Assembly: GCA_910577225.1 (NCBI GenBank)
Contig: CAJTMV010000045.1
Coordinates: forward strand, 1-30,932
DNA from: an uncultured Eubacterium sp.
GTDB taxonomy: Bacteria > Bacillota > Clostridia > Lachnospirales > Lachnospiraceae
Reading direction: 5' to 3'
Length of the DNA: 30,932 nt
The notes under the pieces are model-generated. The model searched no databases, was not told the DNA's origin, and saw only the letters and a program-made list of their open reading frames with translations. Each line of letters starts with the position of its first letter. Positions within the stretch are counted from its first letter, which is position 1. Made by a program: the position numbers and the translations under genes. This document shows, in pieces, positions 1 to 7,813 of this stretch.

Positions 1-56
1 TCTAAAATCATGGTCTGAACTTTTAAAAATGTCCTTGACAAGGGGGACAGTTTAAT

Positions 57-116
57 GTTTACGATTTAATTGTTTACTATCTAAATATTTACTATCCAAA
101 CGTTTACTATCCATAG
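57..116. repeat. 15-bp direct tandem repeat, four copies
   Basis: Four consecutive 15-bp units lie at 57-71, 72-86, 87-101 and 102-116. The consensus is GTTTACTATCCAAAY. The first unit is the most diverged and the last departs at its 3' end. The array is AT-rich and non-coding, just beyond the 3' end of the methionine aminopeptidase gene. No reading frame or inverted symmetry explains it. It could be slippage-derived minisatellite DNA or a binding-site array; the sequence does not decide. Confidence 0.85.
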
Positions 117-147
117 ACTTTCTGGTCATATGTTTGAAAGATACCGG

Positions 148-1023
148 CTAATAGGACAGGACTTCTGCGCCGTCTTCGGTTACGAGCACCATAATTTCCC
201 ACTGGGCGGAAGGCTTGCCGTCTTCGGTATAGACCGTCCAGTCGTTTCCTTCGTCTACGTAAATATCCGGAGCACCCATATTGACCATAGGCTCAATCGT
301 AAAAATCATGCCCGGAACCATCAGCATCTCTTCTCCGCGTCTGCTGTTATAGCTGACCCAGGGATCTTCGTGAAATTCCAGACCGACTCCATGTCCGCCG
401 ATTTCACGGACTATCGTATAGCCGTTTGCAAAGGCATGATCGTGTACGGCTTGTCCCATGTCGCCTAAAAATCCCCACGGTTTTACAGCTTCCAGGCCAC
501 GGGAAACGCATTCTTTGGCTACGTCTACCAGTCGTTTTTTCTCCGGACTGACTTCGCCGATACAAAACATACGAGACGAATCGGAAAAATAGCCGTTTAA
601 AATCGTAGAGGCGTCTACGTTGACGATATCGCCGTCCTTTAATATGATATCTTTGGACGGAATACCGTGACATACCTGGTCGTTGACAGAGGTACATACG
701 CTTTTAGGATAACCGTCGTAATGTAAAGGCGCCGGGATGCCGCCCATTTTCGTAGTCTGTTCGTAGACGATCTGATCGATCTCTTCGGTGCTCATGCCCG
801 CATGAATATGTTCGGCAATATAATCCAGAACCGCAATATTTATTTTGGCGCTCTGGCGAATACCTGCGATCTGATGTGCATTTTTAATCATATCCCTGTC
901 CGGAACCAGATGCCCCTGGTCTGCAATCCGTGCAATTTTGTCGTCAAAAGACTGATGGCATTGTTTGTATTTTCTTCCGCTGCCACACCAGCATTTATCA
1001 TTTCGGCCTAATTTTGTATGCAT
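148..1023 (-). CDS. map: Type I methionine aminopeptidase with N-terminal SEC-C zinc motif
   Basis: A cytosolic metalloprotease of 291 residues that removes the initiator methionine from new proteins. Residues about 5-25 form a SEC-C zinc-binding motif (CWCGSGRKYKQCH), a known N-terminal extension of some bacterial MetAPs. The catalytic M24 domain follows, with the metal-ligand context NVDAS then FSDSS, GGHGVGLEFHEDP, FTIEP and a closing SAQWE. I chose the ATG at 1023 because GAGG lies 8 nt upstream of it. The alternative ATG at 1065 has no ribosome binding site and sits at the expected transcription start of the promoter at 1071-1098. In many Firmicutes map lies in the secY-adk ribosomal operon; here it stands alone, so it may be a second MetAP copy. 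Confidence 0.95.
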   Translation of the reverse strand: MHTKLGRNDKCWCGSGRKYKQCHQSFDDKIARIADQGHLVPDRDMIKNAHQIAGIRQSAKINIAVLDYIAEHIHAGMSTEEIDQIVYEQTTKMGGIPAPLHYDGYPKSVCTSVNDQVCHGIPSKDIILKDGDIVNVDASTILNGYFSDSSRMFCIGEVSPEKKRLVDVAKECVSRGLEAVKPWGFLGDMGQAVHDHAFANGYTIVREIGGHGVGLEFHEDPWVSYNSRRGEEMLMVPGMIFTIEPMVNMGAPDIYVDEGNDWTVYTEDGKPSAQWEIMVLVTEDGAEVLSY

Positions 1024-1070
1024 GTTTTCATCCTCATCTTTTTGATCTTTTTTCCTTGTACCCATGTATC

Positions 1071-1098
1071 ATTATAAACATGTTTTTATTTTTCGCAA
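1071..1098 (-). promoter_or_regulatory. Sigma-A-like promoter of map
   Basis: Read on the minus strand: TTGCGA (-35, 1093-1098), a 16-bp spacer, then TATAAT (-10, 1071-1076). Transcription would begin near 1063, about 40 nt before the chosen ATG at 1023. Confidence 0.65.
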
Positions 1099-1155
1099 GA
1101 GATGTATGTAATTTTATGCTGTGGAATTGCTTTTTTGGGTTTACGTAAAAAGCAA

Positions 1156-1190
1156 CAAAACCGTTGTGCAGATGTTTCACAACGGTTTTG
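1156..1190 (-). terminator. Rho-independent terminator of the NlpC/P60 gene
   Basis: A perfect 13-bp stem (1156-1168 with 1178-1190) with a 9-nt loop. On the minus strand it is followed by TTGCTTTTTA. It lies 74 bp downstream of the NlpC/P60 stop codon and upstream of the map promoter. Confidence 0.85.
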
Positions 1191-1263
1191 AAGGATCTTA
1201 TGTATAATGCAAAGTCACTTCCTGGTTTTATTTTTCATATGATGGATATCAGGATAACTGCTT

Positions 1264-2634
1264 TTAATTAATAATTCTTCTTACAGCAATAATCGTCCGG
1301 TAAGTAGCGTTCTGGGTCGTAATACCGGTACGCGAGCTCTGCGCTCCGACGATTCTGCCTCCGCCCATATATAATGCGACATGTCCGCTGTAACAGATGA
1401 TATCGCCCGGCTGCGCTTCGCTGTAGCTGACGCCTCTGCCGCATCCGGCCTGTGCCCCGGAAGTACGCGGGAGAGAATAACCAAAGTGCGCATATACGCT
1501 CATTACAAAACCGGAACAGTCTGTACCCTGGGTCAGGCTCGTGCCGCCCCATACATAAGGGTTGCCGATAAATTGTGTAGCGTAGTTGATAACGTCGCTT
1601 CCGGTTGCGCCGGACGGGCTGACAGCAGGAGTGGTATTCGCACTGGAGCTGCCTCCGGAAGAAGAATTACCGGATGTGCCGGAACTGCCTCCGGAAGAAG
1701 GCGTCTGACTGGAAACAGGAGGCTGCTGCGTTGTCTGTGACTGCTGCGCCTGCTGCGCTCTTGCCTCGGCTTCTCTTGCGGCACGTTCTGCGGCCTCTCT
1801 TGCAGCGCGCTCTGCGGCTTCTGCAGCTTCTCTTGCGGCACGTTCCGCGGCTTCTGCGGCAATTCGTTCTTTTTCTTCTTCATCGCGAATGATCTGATTT
1901 TGTTCCTGAATCGTTTCTTTATAAGCGGCTGCCAGAACTTTTGCCTGTGACAGCTGGGAATCGAAATCATCCATGGTAGCTTCTTTTCGGGATACCATGG
2001 ATTTCAGGTCTGTTTCCTGCAGCTTGTAGTTATCCTGCATTTCTTCCATTTCAGACTGCTCGGTAAGAAGCTGGGCTTTTAAGTCGGCAACCTGCTGTTT
2101 GGTATCTTTGTAGACTTCAAGCTGCTCTCTGTCATAGTCGTAAACGGCGTTGTAATAATTGACTCTGTTTAAGAAGTCAGACATGCTTGTCGCGCCGAGC
2201 AGAGCTTCGAGCAGCGAGTTGTTGCCCCGTTCATATACGGAACGAACACGCATTTTCATACGTTCATACTGTTCCTTTTCTTCCTTTTCAGCAGCCTTAA
2301 GGTCTATATTGGCCTGTTTGATTTCTGCTTCTTTATCTGTTAATTCGTCGGACAAAATATCCATGTTAATAAGCAGTTCTACCAGTTCCGCATCCAGTGC
2401 GTTGATTTCTTTTTGCAGTTCCTGCTGTTTGCCTGTGATATTGTTAATGCTGTTATTGACGGAGTTCAGATTGCTTTCTGCTGCCTGTTTCGCATCCTGT
2501 GCCTGCGATTTACGGCTTGCGAATACCGGCTGCAACGACGTAATGCCGACAGCTGTCACAAGAAGCAGGGCAGCAAGCCGCCGGGAATGATTTTTTGGGA
2601 AAGTACTTTTTAAATAGACAATTTGTTTTTTCAA
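1264..2634 (-). CDS. Secreted coiled-coil NlpC/P60 peptidoglycan endopeptidase
   Basis: A 456-residue exported wall hydrolase with PcsB/CwlO-like architecture. Residues 1-39 are a signal peptide: a basic start, then a hydrophobic core ending near VFA-S. Residues about 45-265 are long coiled coil. Residues about 260-345 are low complexity: an Ala/Glu/Arg repeat (AAERAAREA units), then Gln/Ser/Thr/Gly-rich linker. The C-terminal NlpC/P60 domain carries Cys373 (TDCSGF) and His418 (GHVALYMGG), the expected catalytic pair; this family normally cleaves D-Glu-meso-DAP or related stem-peptide bonds. The start is TTG, with AAAGGAG 7 nt upstream; no in-frame ATG lies nearby. It is monocistronic, with a terminator at 1156-1190. 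In relatives the coiled coil is thought to keep the hydrolase inactive until FtsEX engages it. That role is inferred from the architecture, not shown here. Confidence 0.93.
   Translation of the reverse strand: MKKQIVYLKSTFPKNHSRRLAALLLVTAVGITSLQPVFASRKSQAQDAKQAAESNLNSVNNSINNITGKQQELQKEINALDAELVELLINMDILSDELTDKEAEIKQANIDLKAAEKEEKEQYERMKMRVRSVYERGNNSLLEALLGATSMSDFLNRVNYYNAVYDYDREQLEVYKDTKQQVADLKAQLLTEQSEMEEMQDNYKLQETDLKSMVSRKEATMDDFDSQLSQAKVLAAAYKETIQEQNQIIRDEEEKERIAAEAAERAAREAAEAAERAAREAAERAAREAEARAQQAQQSQTTQQPPVSSQTPSSGGSSGTSGNSSSGGSSSANTTPAVSPSGATGSDVINYATQFIGNPYVWGGTSLTQGTDCSGFVMSVYAHFGYSLPRTSGAQAGCGRGVSYSEAQPGDIICYSGHVALYMGGGRIVGAQSSRTGITTQNATYRTIIAVRRIIN
1750..1865 (-). repeat. Ala/Glu/Arg-coding repeat inside the NlpC/P60 gene
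   Basis: Imperfect direct repeats of about 24-33 bp encode AAERAAREAAEAAERAAREA-type sequence. The unit TCTTGCGGCACGTTC recurs with small changes. The repeats extend the helical segment ahead of the flexible linker, and their number may vary between strains. Confidence 0.7.
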
Positions 2635-2811
2635 TTCGATACTCCTTTGTGGCTTTGTCTGTGTTTCCAGTCATTAGTATAGCACGGCTTCTTTGTAATT
2701 TCAACCGGACAGACCGATTCTCTATGATAAAAAAGTGTGAATTTTGTCTGAACTTTTATTCATAATTTACCAAAACGTCTGTTTGTCAACGCTGCAGACG
2801 CGGACGCCTGC

Positions 2812-4380
2812 TCAGGAGCCTGCCGGAACGCCCATCTGTTTGACAATGAGTAATTTATCGCCGCGGCTGACATGTTCGCCGGAAAGCTGATTCATCTGCA
2901 TAATATCGGATACCGTCGTGTGGTGTTCCTTGGCAATATCCCAGAGACGATCGCCGGTTCTGACAATGTATCCGGCAATGCCGGGATGTTTTTCGTATTG
3001 TTCCAGATCGACCGGCTGCTGACTGATACCTGTAATCATGGAACCGGGCTGGTTGCGGAATACAATAGCGTCCAGTCCGACGACGGCTTTGATATCTGCC
3101 TGACTGTTATCGGCAAGAATGACGGTTAGCTGGTCGATACCTGCGGACAATTCGAACGTGTCCCCCGGCTGGATGCCTTCGGCTTCGATCTGGCGGCTGA
3201 ACGGAATCACGCCTTCGGCGATGCCTACAGGCATGTCGTCGCTTGCGGTAATATAGAGCATGCGTACTTTTAGAATCCCTTCCGCTTCGATGCCGTCTGT
3301 AACGATACGGCTGTCTTCGATAAAGACTTCGCCGACGCTTGCGCACAGCTGCAAAATTTCTGCCGGCTGATTTTCAATCGGAAGCTGGTCGGCAGCTTTG
3401 AATTTGGAATCATTTTTTACCAGCAGACTCTGCAGGCTGACCGGTTCGCGTTCCAGTACCAGTTCGTCCTGCAATGAATACGCGTCTTCGAGAATCTGCA
3501 TATTTTCTTCTCTCCATACACGAAGATAAAAATCCAGAGTGCCTTCGAGCATCAGTACGCGTTTTTCACCGTCTTCATCTTCGGCAGGGGCTACTTCCAG
3601 CTGTACCTGCAGCGGGACAAGTTTAAAAATCGTTTCCGGGTCGCAGACGCTGCATTCGATACGTTCGTGCAATGCGACGGTAGTTTCCATACACTGGATC
3701 TGTTTTTCGTCCTCTTCGCCCTTATATAGAATGTTGACCAGCAGTTCGCCGGAAAGTTCGATTTCACCGGAACGAACGCGGCTGTCCAGCCCCCGCAGCT
3801 GAACGCTCTGCCAGAGCAGCCGGCTGATGTTCGGGCGGTTAGATGGCAGCAGTATTTCACTGTGGATGCGGCAGATATCTTTTTTTTGCGTCAGCAGCTG
3901 CAGCATTTTCTGCTGCTGGTACAGCGTCTGCACAGAAGTATTATCCATACCGGTAGGGAGCTCGATCTGCTGTTCCATCTGATCGACTGCGTGTAGTTCA
4001 AGCAGCGCACGTACATTCAGCTTACGCGAATTAATCATGCCAAGTGTCAGATCGTCCATGGTGCTTTGCAAAATCAGCTGGTCTGTTTCCTGAACGCCTT
4101 CCATATGTATCGTCTCGGTAAACGGCACGTCTCCCTGCAGACTGCAGATATTGCCGGACTCCGTGCATTTGTATAACGCCTGGAACTGCAGGACGCCGTT
4201 TACGACGATCTGATCCGGTTCGACTCTTGTTTCGTGGATACGGGCAGTACCTTTCCGATCGATCAGTTTGATCATATCCGGATCGTAATCTGGCAGATTG
4301 AAATCATTTTCGACCGTAATCTGAATGGATGCCCGTCCTCTCTCCTGATTTGTCTGTAACAGCTTCTTTATGAAATCCAA
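2812..4380 (-). CDS. sipL: SipL-like spore coat morphogenesis protein (SPOCS/DUF3794 repeats plus LysM)
   Basis: A 522-residue protein. Residues about 1-460 hold repeated DUF3794/SPOCS beta-rich domains; two clear copies have the pattern 'hydrophobic strand, LYK or LYI, then pF.E or PFSR' (ALYKC, ILYKGEED, MLYITASDD). The C-terminal 50 residues are a LysM domain (YIVRTGDRLWDIAKEHHTTV). This is the architecture of SipL of Clostridioides difficile, which binds SpoIVA through LysM and anchors the coat to the forespore. There is no signal peptide, fitting mother-cell cytosol. The start is TTG, with GGGAGGA 9 nt upstream. It lies directly downstream of veg, and its ribosome binding site lies in the 3' arm of the veg terminator hairpin. 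No convincing sigma-E promoter was seen, though one could lie inside veg. Confidence 0.9.
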   Translation of the reverse strand: MDFIKKLLQTNQERGRASIQITVENDFNLPDYDPDMIKLIDRKGTARIHETRVEPDQIVVNGVLQFQALYKCTESGNICSLQGDVPFTETIHMEGVQETDQLILQSTMDDLTLGMINSRKLNVRALLELHAVDQMEQQIELPTGMDNTSVQTLYQQQKMLQLLTQKKDICRIHSEILLPSNRPNISRLLWQSVQLRGLDSRVRSGEIELSGELLVNILYKGEEDEKQIQCMETTVALHERIECSVCDPETIFKLVPLQVQLEVAPAEDEDGEKRVLMLEGTLDFYLRVWREENMQILEDAYSLQDELVLEREPVSLQSLLVKNDSKFKAADQLPIENQPAEILQLCASVGEVFIEDSRIVTDGIEAEGILKVRMLYITASDDMPVGIAEGVIPFSRQIEAEGIQPGDTFELSAGIDQLTVILADNSQADIKAVVGLDAIVFRNQPGSMITGISQQPVDLEQYEKHPGIAGYIVRTGDRLWDIAKEHHTTVSDIMQMNQLSGEHVSRGDKLLIVKQMGVPAGS

Positions 4381-4384
4381 TTAA

Positions 4385-4438
4385 AAAATCCTCCCATACT
4401 GAACGTTTTTTATATCCTATTCAGTACGGAGGGATTTT
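4385..4438 (-). terminator. veg terminator hairpin overlapping the sipL ribosome binding site
   Basis: Minus-strand RNA folds 4438-4420 against 4403-4385: 19 pairs with one A-C mismatch and two G-U wobbles, and a 16-nt loop. The 3' arm ends in GGGAGGATTTTTT, which is both the terminator U-run and the sipL Shine-Dalgarno. The wobbles are only valid in minus-strand RNA, so the element is directional. Confidence 0.75.
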
Positions 4439-4455
4439 ATGAATTTGATTGTAAA

Positions 4456-4698
4456 TTAACATAATTTCATTCGTATGTCTCTGGTAATAATATCTGAATA
4501 ACTAAAAGACAGCAGCTGTGGAGGATTCTTTTCATCCTTATCATCAACCAGAATTGTGAATACACTTGGGTAGGCGCCCTGTATTACACCGCTCTGGATG
4601 TCGACTTTGTTCCTGCCTCTGTCAAGCTGAATCATTACCTTGCTCCCGCACTGCTGATGCACCGAAGCACGTACTTTATCAATATCTGTCCGCTGCAT
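4456..4698 (-). CDS. veg: Veg family protein
   Basis: An 80-residue cytosolic protein with the Veg/DUF1021 signature: an N-terminal helix (DIDKVRASVHQQCGSKVMIQ), then a small beta barrel (GRNKVDIQSGVIQGAYPSVF, LSFSYSDIITRDI). The length is normal for the family. In Bacillus subtilis Veg stimulates biofilm formation and is driven by one of the strongest vegetative promoters. Here too a near-consensus promoter lies upstream (4808-4836). The ATG has GAGGAGG 10 nt upstream. The molecular function of the family is not firmly known. Confidence 0.95.
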   Translation of the reverse strand: MQRTDIDKVRASVHQQCGSKVMIQLDRGRNKVDIQSGVIQGAYPSVFTILVDDKDEKNPPQLLSFSYSDIITRDIRMKLC

Positions 4699-4767
4699 AT
4701 CTTCTTGTCCTCCTCTTATTGCATTTTATGTTATCATCCAGCCAAAGGCACAAACAATAACGGAATC

Positions 4768-4787
4768 CATTCTGTAAAAACAGAATG
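4768..4787 (-). repeat. Inverted repeat in the veg 5' leader
   Basis: CATTCTGT, AAAA, ACAGAATG: an 8-bp perfect stem with a 4-nt loop, about 15 nt after the expected veg transcription start. It would form a 5' hairpin, possibly stabilising the mRNA; that role is inference. Confidence 0.6.
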
Positions 4788-4807
4788 CGGTTCAAAACAC
4801 TAGATAT

Positions 4808-4836
4808 AGTATAGCACTCTGCTTTGGAAAAGTCAA
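4808..4836 (-). promoter_or_regulatory. Strong sigma-A-like promoter of veg
   Basis: Minus strand: TTGACT (-35, 4831-4836), a 17-bp spacer, then TATACT (-10, 4808-4813). This is near consensus with optimal spacing. Transcription should start near 4801, giving a leader of about 100 nt. Confidence 0.85.
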
Positions 4837-4845
4837 TGCAAATAC

Positions 4846-5316
4846 CTATTCAAATACTATATTTTGTTTATACTTTTTTGTTTTGACCACTATATATGGA
4901 AAACTCGGCTTTTTTTGCGGGTTGGAACCGTTACTGGGACCTAGTAGTTCGGTATCAAAATATAGTGCGTTCTCAGTCAGAAACAGATCGCGAACCACAA
5001 TGCTGTAGCCGCCTGTTTCCTGTTCTCCATAGCCGTGGACCAGGTACAGATCATTGTCTGTTTCAAAGGATAACTTAAATTCGGCTTCTTTTTTCTGCTC
5101 GATGGATTCCATTAGCTTTTCCGGAATATCGCGTGCTTCCATAATGGTGTAATCCACATCTTTCAGCTTTTTTTTCTCCTGTCCGGATGAGGCGCAGCCG
5201 CACAGAAGCGCCAGAGCCAGAGCGATGATTATAATGGCAAATAAAGAAAAACAGACGGACTGTTTTTGCAGATGTGCGTCATTCGTTTCAATCTTGATAC
5301 GTGGGGGAATATACAT
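4846..5316 (-). CDS. Putative lipoprotein with PrcB-like C-terminal domain
   Basis: A 156-residue protein. A hydrophobic segment at about residues 22-39 ends in the lipobox LLCGC, predicting lipidation at Cys41 and an outer-membrane-leaflet-like anchor on the cell surface. The C-terminal half (GGYSIVVRDLFLTENALYFDTELLGPS ending PYIVVKTKK, quoted in part) fits the PrcB_C domain, a fold named after a protease-complex-associated factor in Treponema. The start is uncertain: the ATG at 5316 has no ribosome binding site, and the 20 residues before the hydrophobic core are unusually long. A TATAAT lies at 5369-5374 without a clear -35. No known partner protease lies nearby. Confidence 0.7.
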   Translation of the reverse strand: MYIPPRIKIETNDAHLQKQSVCFSLFAIIIIALALALLCGCASSGQEKKKLKDVDYTIMEARDIPEKLMESIEQKKEAEFKLSFETDNDLYLVHGYGEQETGGYSIVVRDLFLTENALYFDTELLGPSNGSNPQKKPSFPYIVVKTKKYKQNIVFE

Positions 5317-5471
5317 AATTTGGACTGCCGCAATTTTCTTATTTTTATTTTATGAGGCAGACCTGGCCATTATACATAAAAATGTCGGACCACGCTGCGG
5401 GAACCGTTCCCCGGGTGATTGCAACGGTACTGCATTGTTCATAAATAATAGACTGGAAACGTGAAAAAGTA

Positions 5472-5500
5472 TTGCATGAACGGTAATTATTTCATATAAT
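5472..5500 (+). promoter_or_regulatory. Promoter of plsC
   Basis: TTGCAT (-35, 5472-5477), a 17-bp spacer, then TATAAT (-10, 5495-5500). The leader of about 80 nt contains a perfect 6-bp hairpin (5554-5559 with 5568-5573) immediately before the plsC ribosome binding site. Confidence 0.75.
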
Positions 5501-5588
5501 AAGAAAGTCAGAGTTACTGGGAGCAGAGGCTGGCAGTAATAAGGCAGGAACGACAGCCGTTAACAGGCGGCTGGATAGGGGGAAGATC

Positions 5589-6341
5589 ATGATTCGTACC
5601 ATTTTGATTTTGATTTTTTTAATCCTGTTTTTTTTCATCGGAATTCTGATCTGGGGTATTACGTGGGTGATCGGGCGTTTTGATACGTATAAGCGGGATA
5701 TAATCTGTCTGCGCAGCGTACAGTTTGCGTTTAAGATTGTGCTGCTGATCTCAGGCGTAAGGGTCGACGTATATGGAGAAGAGCACGTGCCAAAGGACGA
5801 GGCGGTACTTTATATCGGCAATCATCGAAGTCTGTTCGATACGGTGATTACTTATGCAAGATGCCCGGGACTGACGGGATATGTGGCAAAAGACAGTATG
5901 CTGAAAATACCGTTTTTAAGAATCTGGATGAAACGGCTGCACTGCCTGTTTTTGAACCGGACAGATATCAAGGCCGGGATGAAAATGATACTGACAGGTA
6001 TCGATCAGATAAAGAACGGCATATCCATGTGTATTTTTCCGGAAGGAACAAGAAGCCTGTCAGAAAGCGAAACGCAGATGCTGCCTTTTAAAGAAGGGAG
6101 CTTTAAGATGGCAGAAAAAACAGGATGCGCCATTATTCCGATGGCGATGGTCCATACAGCCGATATTTTTGAGAAACATGTGCCGTTTATCAGGCGGACG
6201 CGGGTCATACTGACTTATGGAGAGCCTGTATACGTAAAAGAGCTTGAAAAAGATCAGAAGAAACATCTGGGAAGTTATATGCAGGGAATCATACGTGAAA
6301 TGCTCGAAGAGGAGCTTCGCATCAGTCAGTCGTTCAAATAA
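5589..6341 (+). CDS. plsC: 1-acyl-sn-glycerol-3-phosphate acyltransferase
   Basis: A 250-residue membrane-associated enzyme that acylates lysophosphatidic acid to phosphatidic acid in phospholipid synthesis. The N-terminal 25 residues are a transmembrane segment rich in Ile/Leu/Phe. Motif I is NHRSLFDT (the catalytic HX4D) near residue 78. Motif III is FPEGTRS near residue 150. The later PMAMV segment matches motif IV. The ATG at 5589 has GGGGGA 5 nt upstream. It is monocistronic with its own promoter and converges on murF through a shared terminator. The acyl donor (acyl-ACP or acyl-CoA) cannot be told from the sequence. Confidence 0.93.
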   Translation: MIRTILILIFLILFFFIGILIWGITWVIGRFDTYKRDIICLRSVQFAFKIVLLISGVRVDVYGEEHVPKDEAVLYIGNHRSLFDTVITYARCPGLTGYVAKDSMLKIPFLRIWMKRLHCLFLNRTDIKAGMKMILTGIDQIKNGISMCIFPEGTRSLSESETQMLPFKEGSFKMAEKTGCAIIPMAMVHTADIFEKHVPFIRRTRVILTYGEPVYVKELEKDQKKHLGSYMQGIIREMLEEELRISQSFK

Positions 6342-6355
6342 CGAGGGTAAAATCA

Positions 6356-6392
6356 CAGGCAGGCAAAAAGACATGCGCTTTTTACCTGCCTG
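6356..6392. terminator. Bidirectional terminator between plsC and murF
   Basis: A 15-bp stem with one mismatch (6356-6370 with 6378-6392) and a 7-nt loop. A/T tracts lie inside the stem on both sides. It sits between the two converging stop codons, although the U-runs after the stem are short. Confidence 0.7.
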
Positions 6393-6405
6393 AACTGATT
6401 TACAG

Positions 6406-7800
6406 TTAAATGGTAATAATTTCTTCTACCACTTCTGAAAATTCCATAAAATGGGACGCTTTTACGAGTACGGAGTCGCCCTGTCGTAAAAATGGAAGCA
6501 GTTCTTTTAACATTTCGTCGCGTGTTTCAAACAAATGAATCTCGCATTTAGGATTATGGTCTTGTACGGCTCTTGCAAGCTCCGTTACCAGTCTGCCGGC
6601 ACAGAATAAGATGTCGATGCCTTTTGCGGCAAGATGACTGCCGACCTCATAATGCAGCTGCCGTTCGTTTTCTCCAAGATCTCCCATATCGCCCAGCACG
6701 GCGACTGTCCGGCCAAGCGCGGTCGCGAGCACATCGATGGACGCTTTCATGGAAAGAGGATTTGCATTGTAGCAGTCGTCGATCACAGTCATCGTGCCTG
6801 TTTCGATCAGATTCGTTCTTCCATCGATGGTTCGCGCTGTCTCGATACCGGCGCGTATTTCGTCGTTCGAAAGGCCTAATTGTCTGCCTACGGCAGCTGC
6901 GGCCAGCGCGTTGTAGACGTTATGCGTTCCCGGTATCGGTATCCGGGCGGCAAAGCATTCGTCTGCAATATGAATATGAAGCTGTATTCCTTTCAGGCCA
7001 AGATTCATAATATCGGTTGCGTAGATCTGTTTGTCGCTGTATACGGCGTTCTGCGGTTTGTCAGTGCCGATACCGTAAAATACAGGAGGGCGTCCCTGTA
7101 CCTGTGGGATCGTACTTAACAGATCATCGTCGCCGTTTAAGATAACGGCAGCATTGTCCTGCAGGTGATCGAACATTTCTGTCTTTGCCTTTAGAATACC
7201 TTCCCGCGAACCAAGCGTTTTCAAATGGGAGAGACCGATATTCGTAAGCACTCCGATATCCGGACGCGAGATCGATGCCAGACGGTGCATTTCGTCAAAT
7301 TCAGAGATTCCCATTTCCAGTACCGCGACCTGATGCTCTTCGCGTATTTTAAAAATCGTAAGCGGCAGGCCGATTTCATTGTTAAAATTGCCTTCTGTTT
7401 TATGTACTTTGTATTTTTGTGAAAGTACCGATGCAATAATTTCTTTTGTACTTGTCTTTCCGACGCTTCCGCTAATACCGACCACTTTCAGCTGCAGCCG
7501 GCTCAGATAAAAAGCAGCCAGATCTTTCAGCGCCTGTCTCGTTGAATCTACGAGAATGTATGGTTTTGAAATGTTCAGACGCTGCTCGGATACAACAGCC
7601 AGCGCGCCGTCTTCAAAGACCTGTTCGACATACTGATGGCCGTCTGTCCGATCGCCTTTTAGAGCGACAAATACAAAGTCCTCCTGAACCATCCGGCTGT
7701 CAGTGACGATGCCCTGTGCATTCAAAAACTGCAGCGTATTTCCGCCGATTAACTTGCCGTGACAGGCTTTTGTCATGGCGTCTAATGTCATACCTTTCAT
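6406..7800 (-). CDS. murF: UDP-N-acetylmuramoyl-tripeptide--D-alanyl-D-alanine ligase
   Basis: A 464-residue cytosolic Mur ligase that adds D-Ala-D-Ala to UDP-MurNAc-tripeptide, the last cytoplasmic step of wall precursor synthesis. The N-terminal substrate domain contains DSR and FVALKGDRTDGH. The ATP-binding P-loop is GSVGKTSTKE, followed by NFNNEIGLP. The middle domain has LEMGIS and DDCYNANP; the C-terminal domain begins near AVLGDMGDLG. The ATG at 7800 has AAGGGG 9 nt upstream; the ATG at 7821 overlaps ddl and lacks a binding site. It begins 13 nt after the ddl stop, so the two form an operon that makes D-Ala-D-Ala and then uses it. Confidence 0.96.
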   Translation of the reverse strand: MKGMTLDAMTKACHGKLIGGNTLQFLNAQGIVTDSRMVQEDFVFVALKGDRTDGHQYVEQVFEDGALAVVSEQRLNISKPYILVDSTRQALKDLAAFYLSRLQLKVVGISGSVGKTSTKEIIASVLSQKYKVHKTEGNFNNEIGLPLTIFKIREEHQVAVLEMGISEFDEMHRLASISRPDIGVLTNIGLSHLKTLGSREGILKAKTEMFDHLQDNAAVILNGDDDLLSTIPQVQGRPPVFYGIGTDKPQNAVYSDKQIYATDIMNLGLKGIQLHIHIADECFAARIPIPGTHNVYNALAAAAVGRQLGLSNDEIRAGIETARTIDGRTNLIETGTMTVIDDCYNANPLSMKASIDVLATALGRTVAVLGDMGDLGENERQLHYEVGSHLAAKGIDILFCAGRLVTELARAVQDHNPKCEIHLFETRDEMLKELLPFLRQGDSVLVKASHFMEFSEVVEEIITI

Positions 7801-7813
7801 CGTTGTATACCCC

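Noticed and set aside
57..116. CRISPR array
   Set aside because: The 15-bp units abut without spacers, and no cas gene is present.
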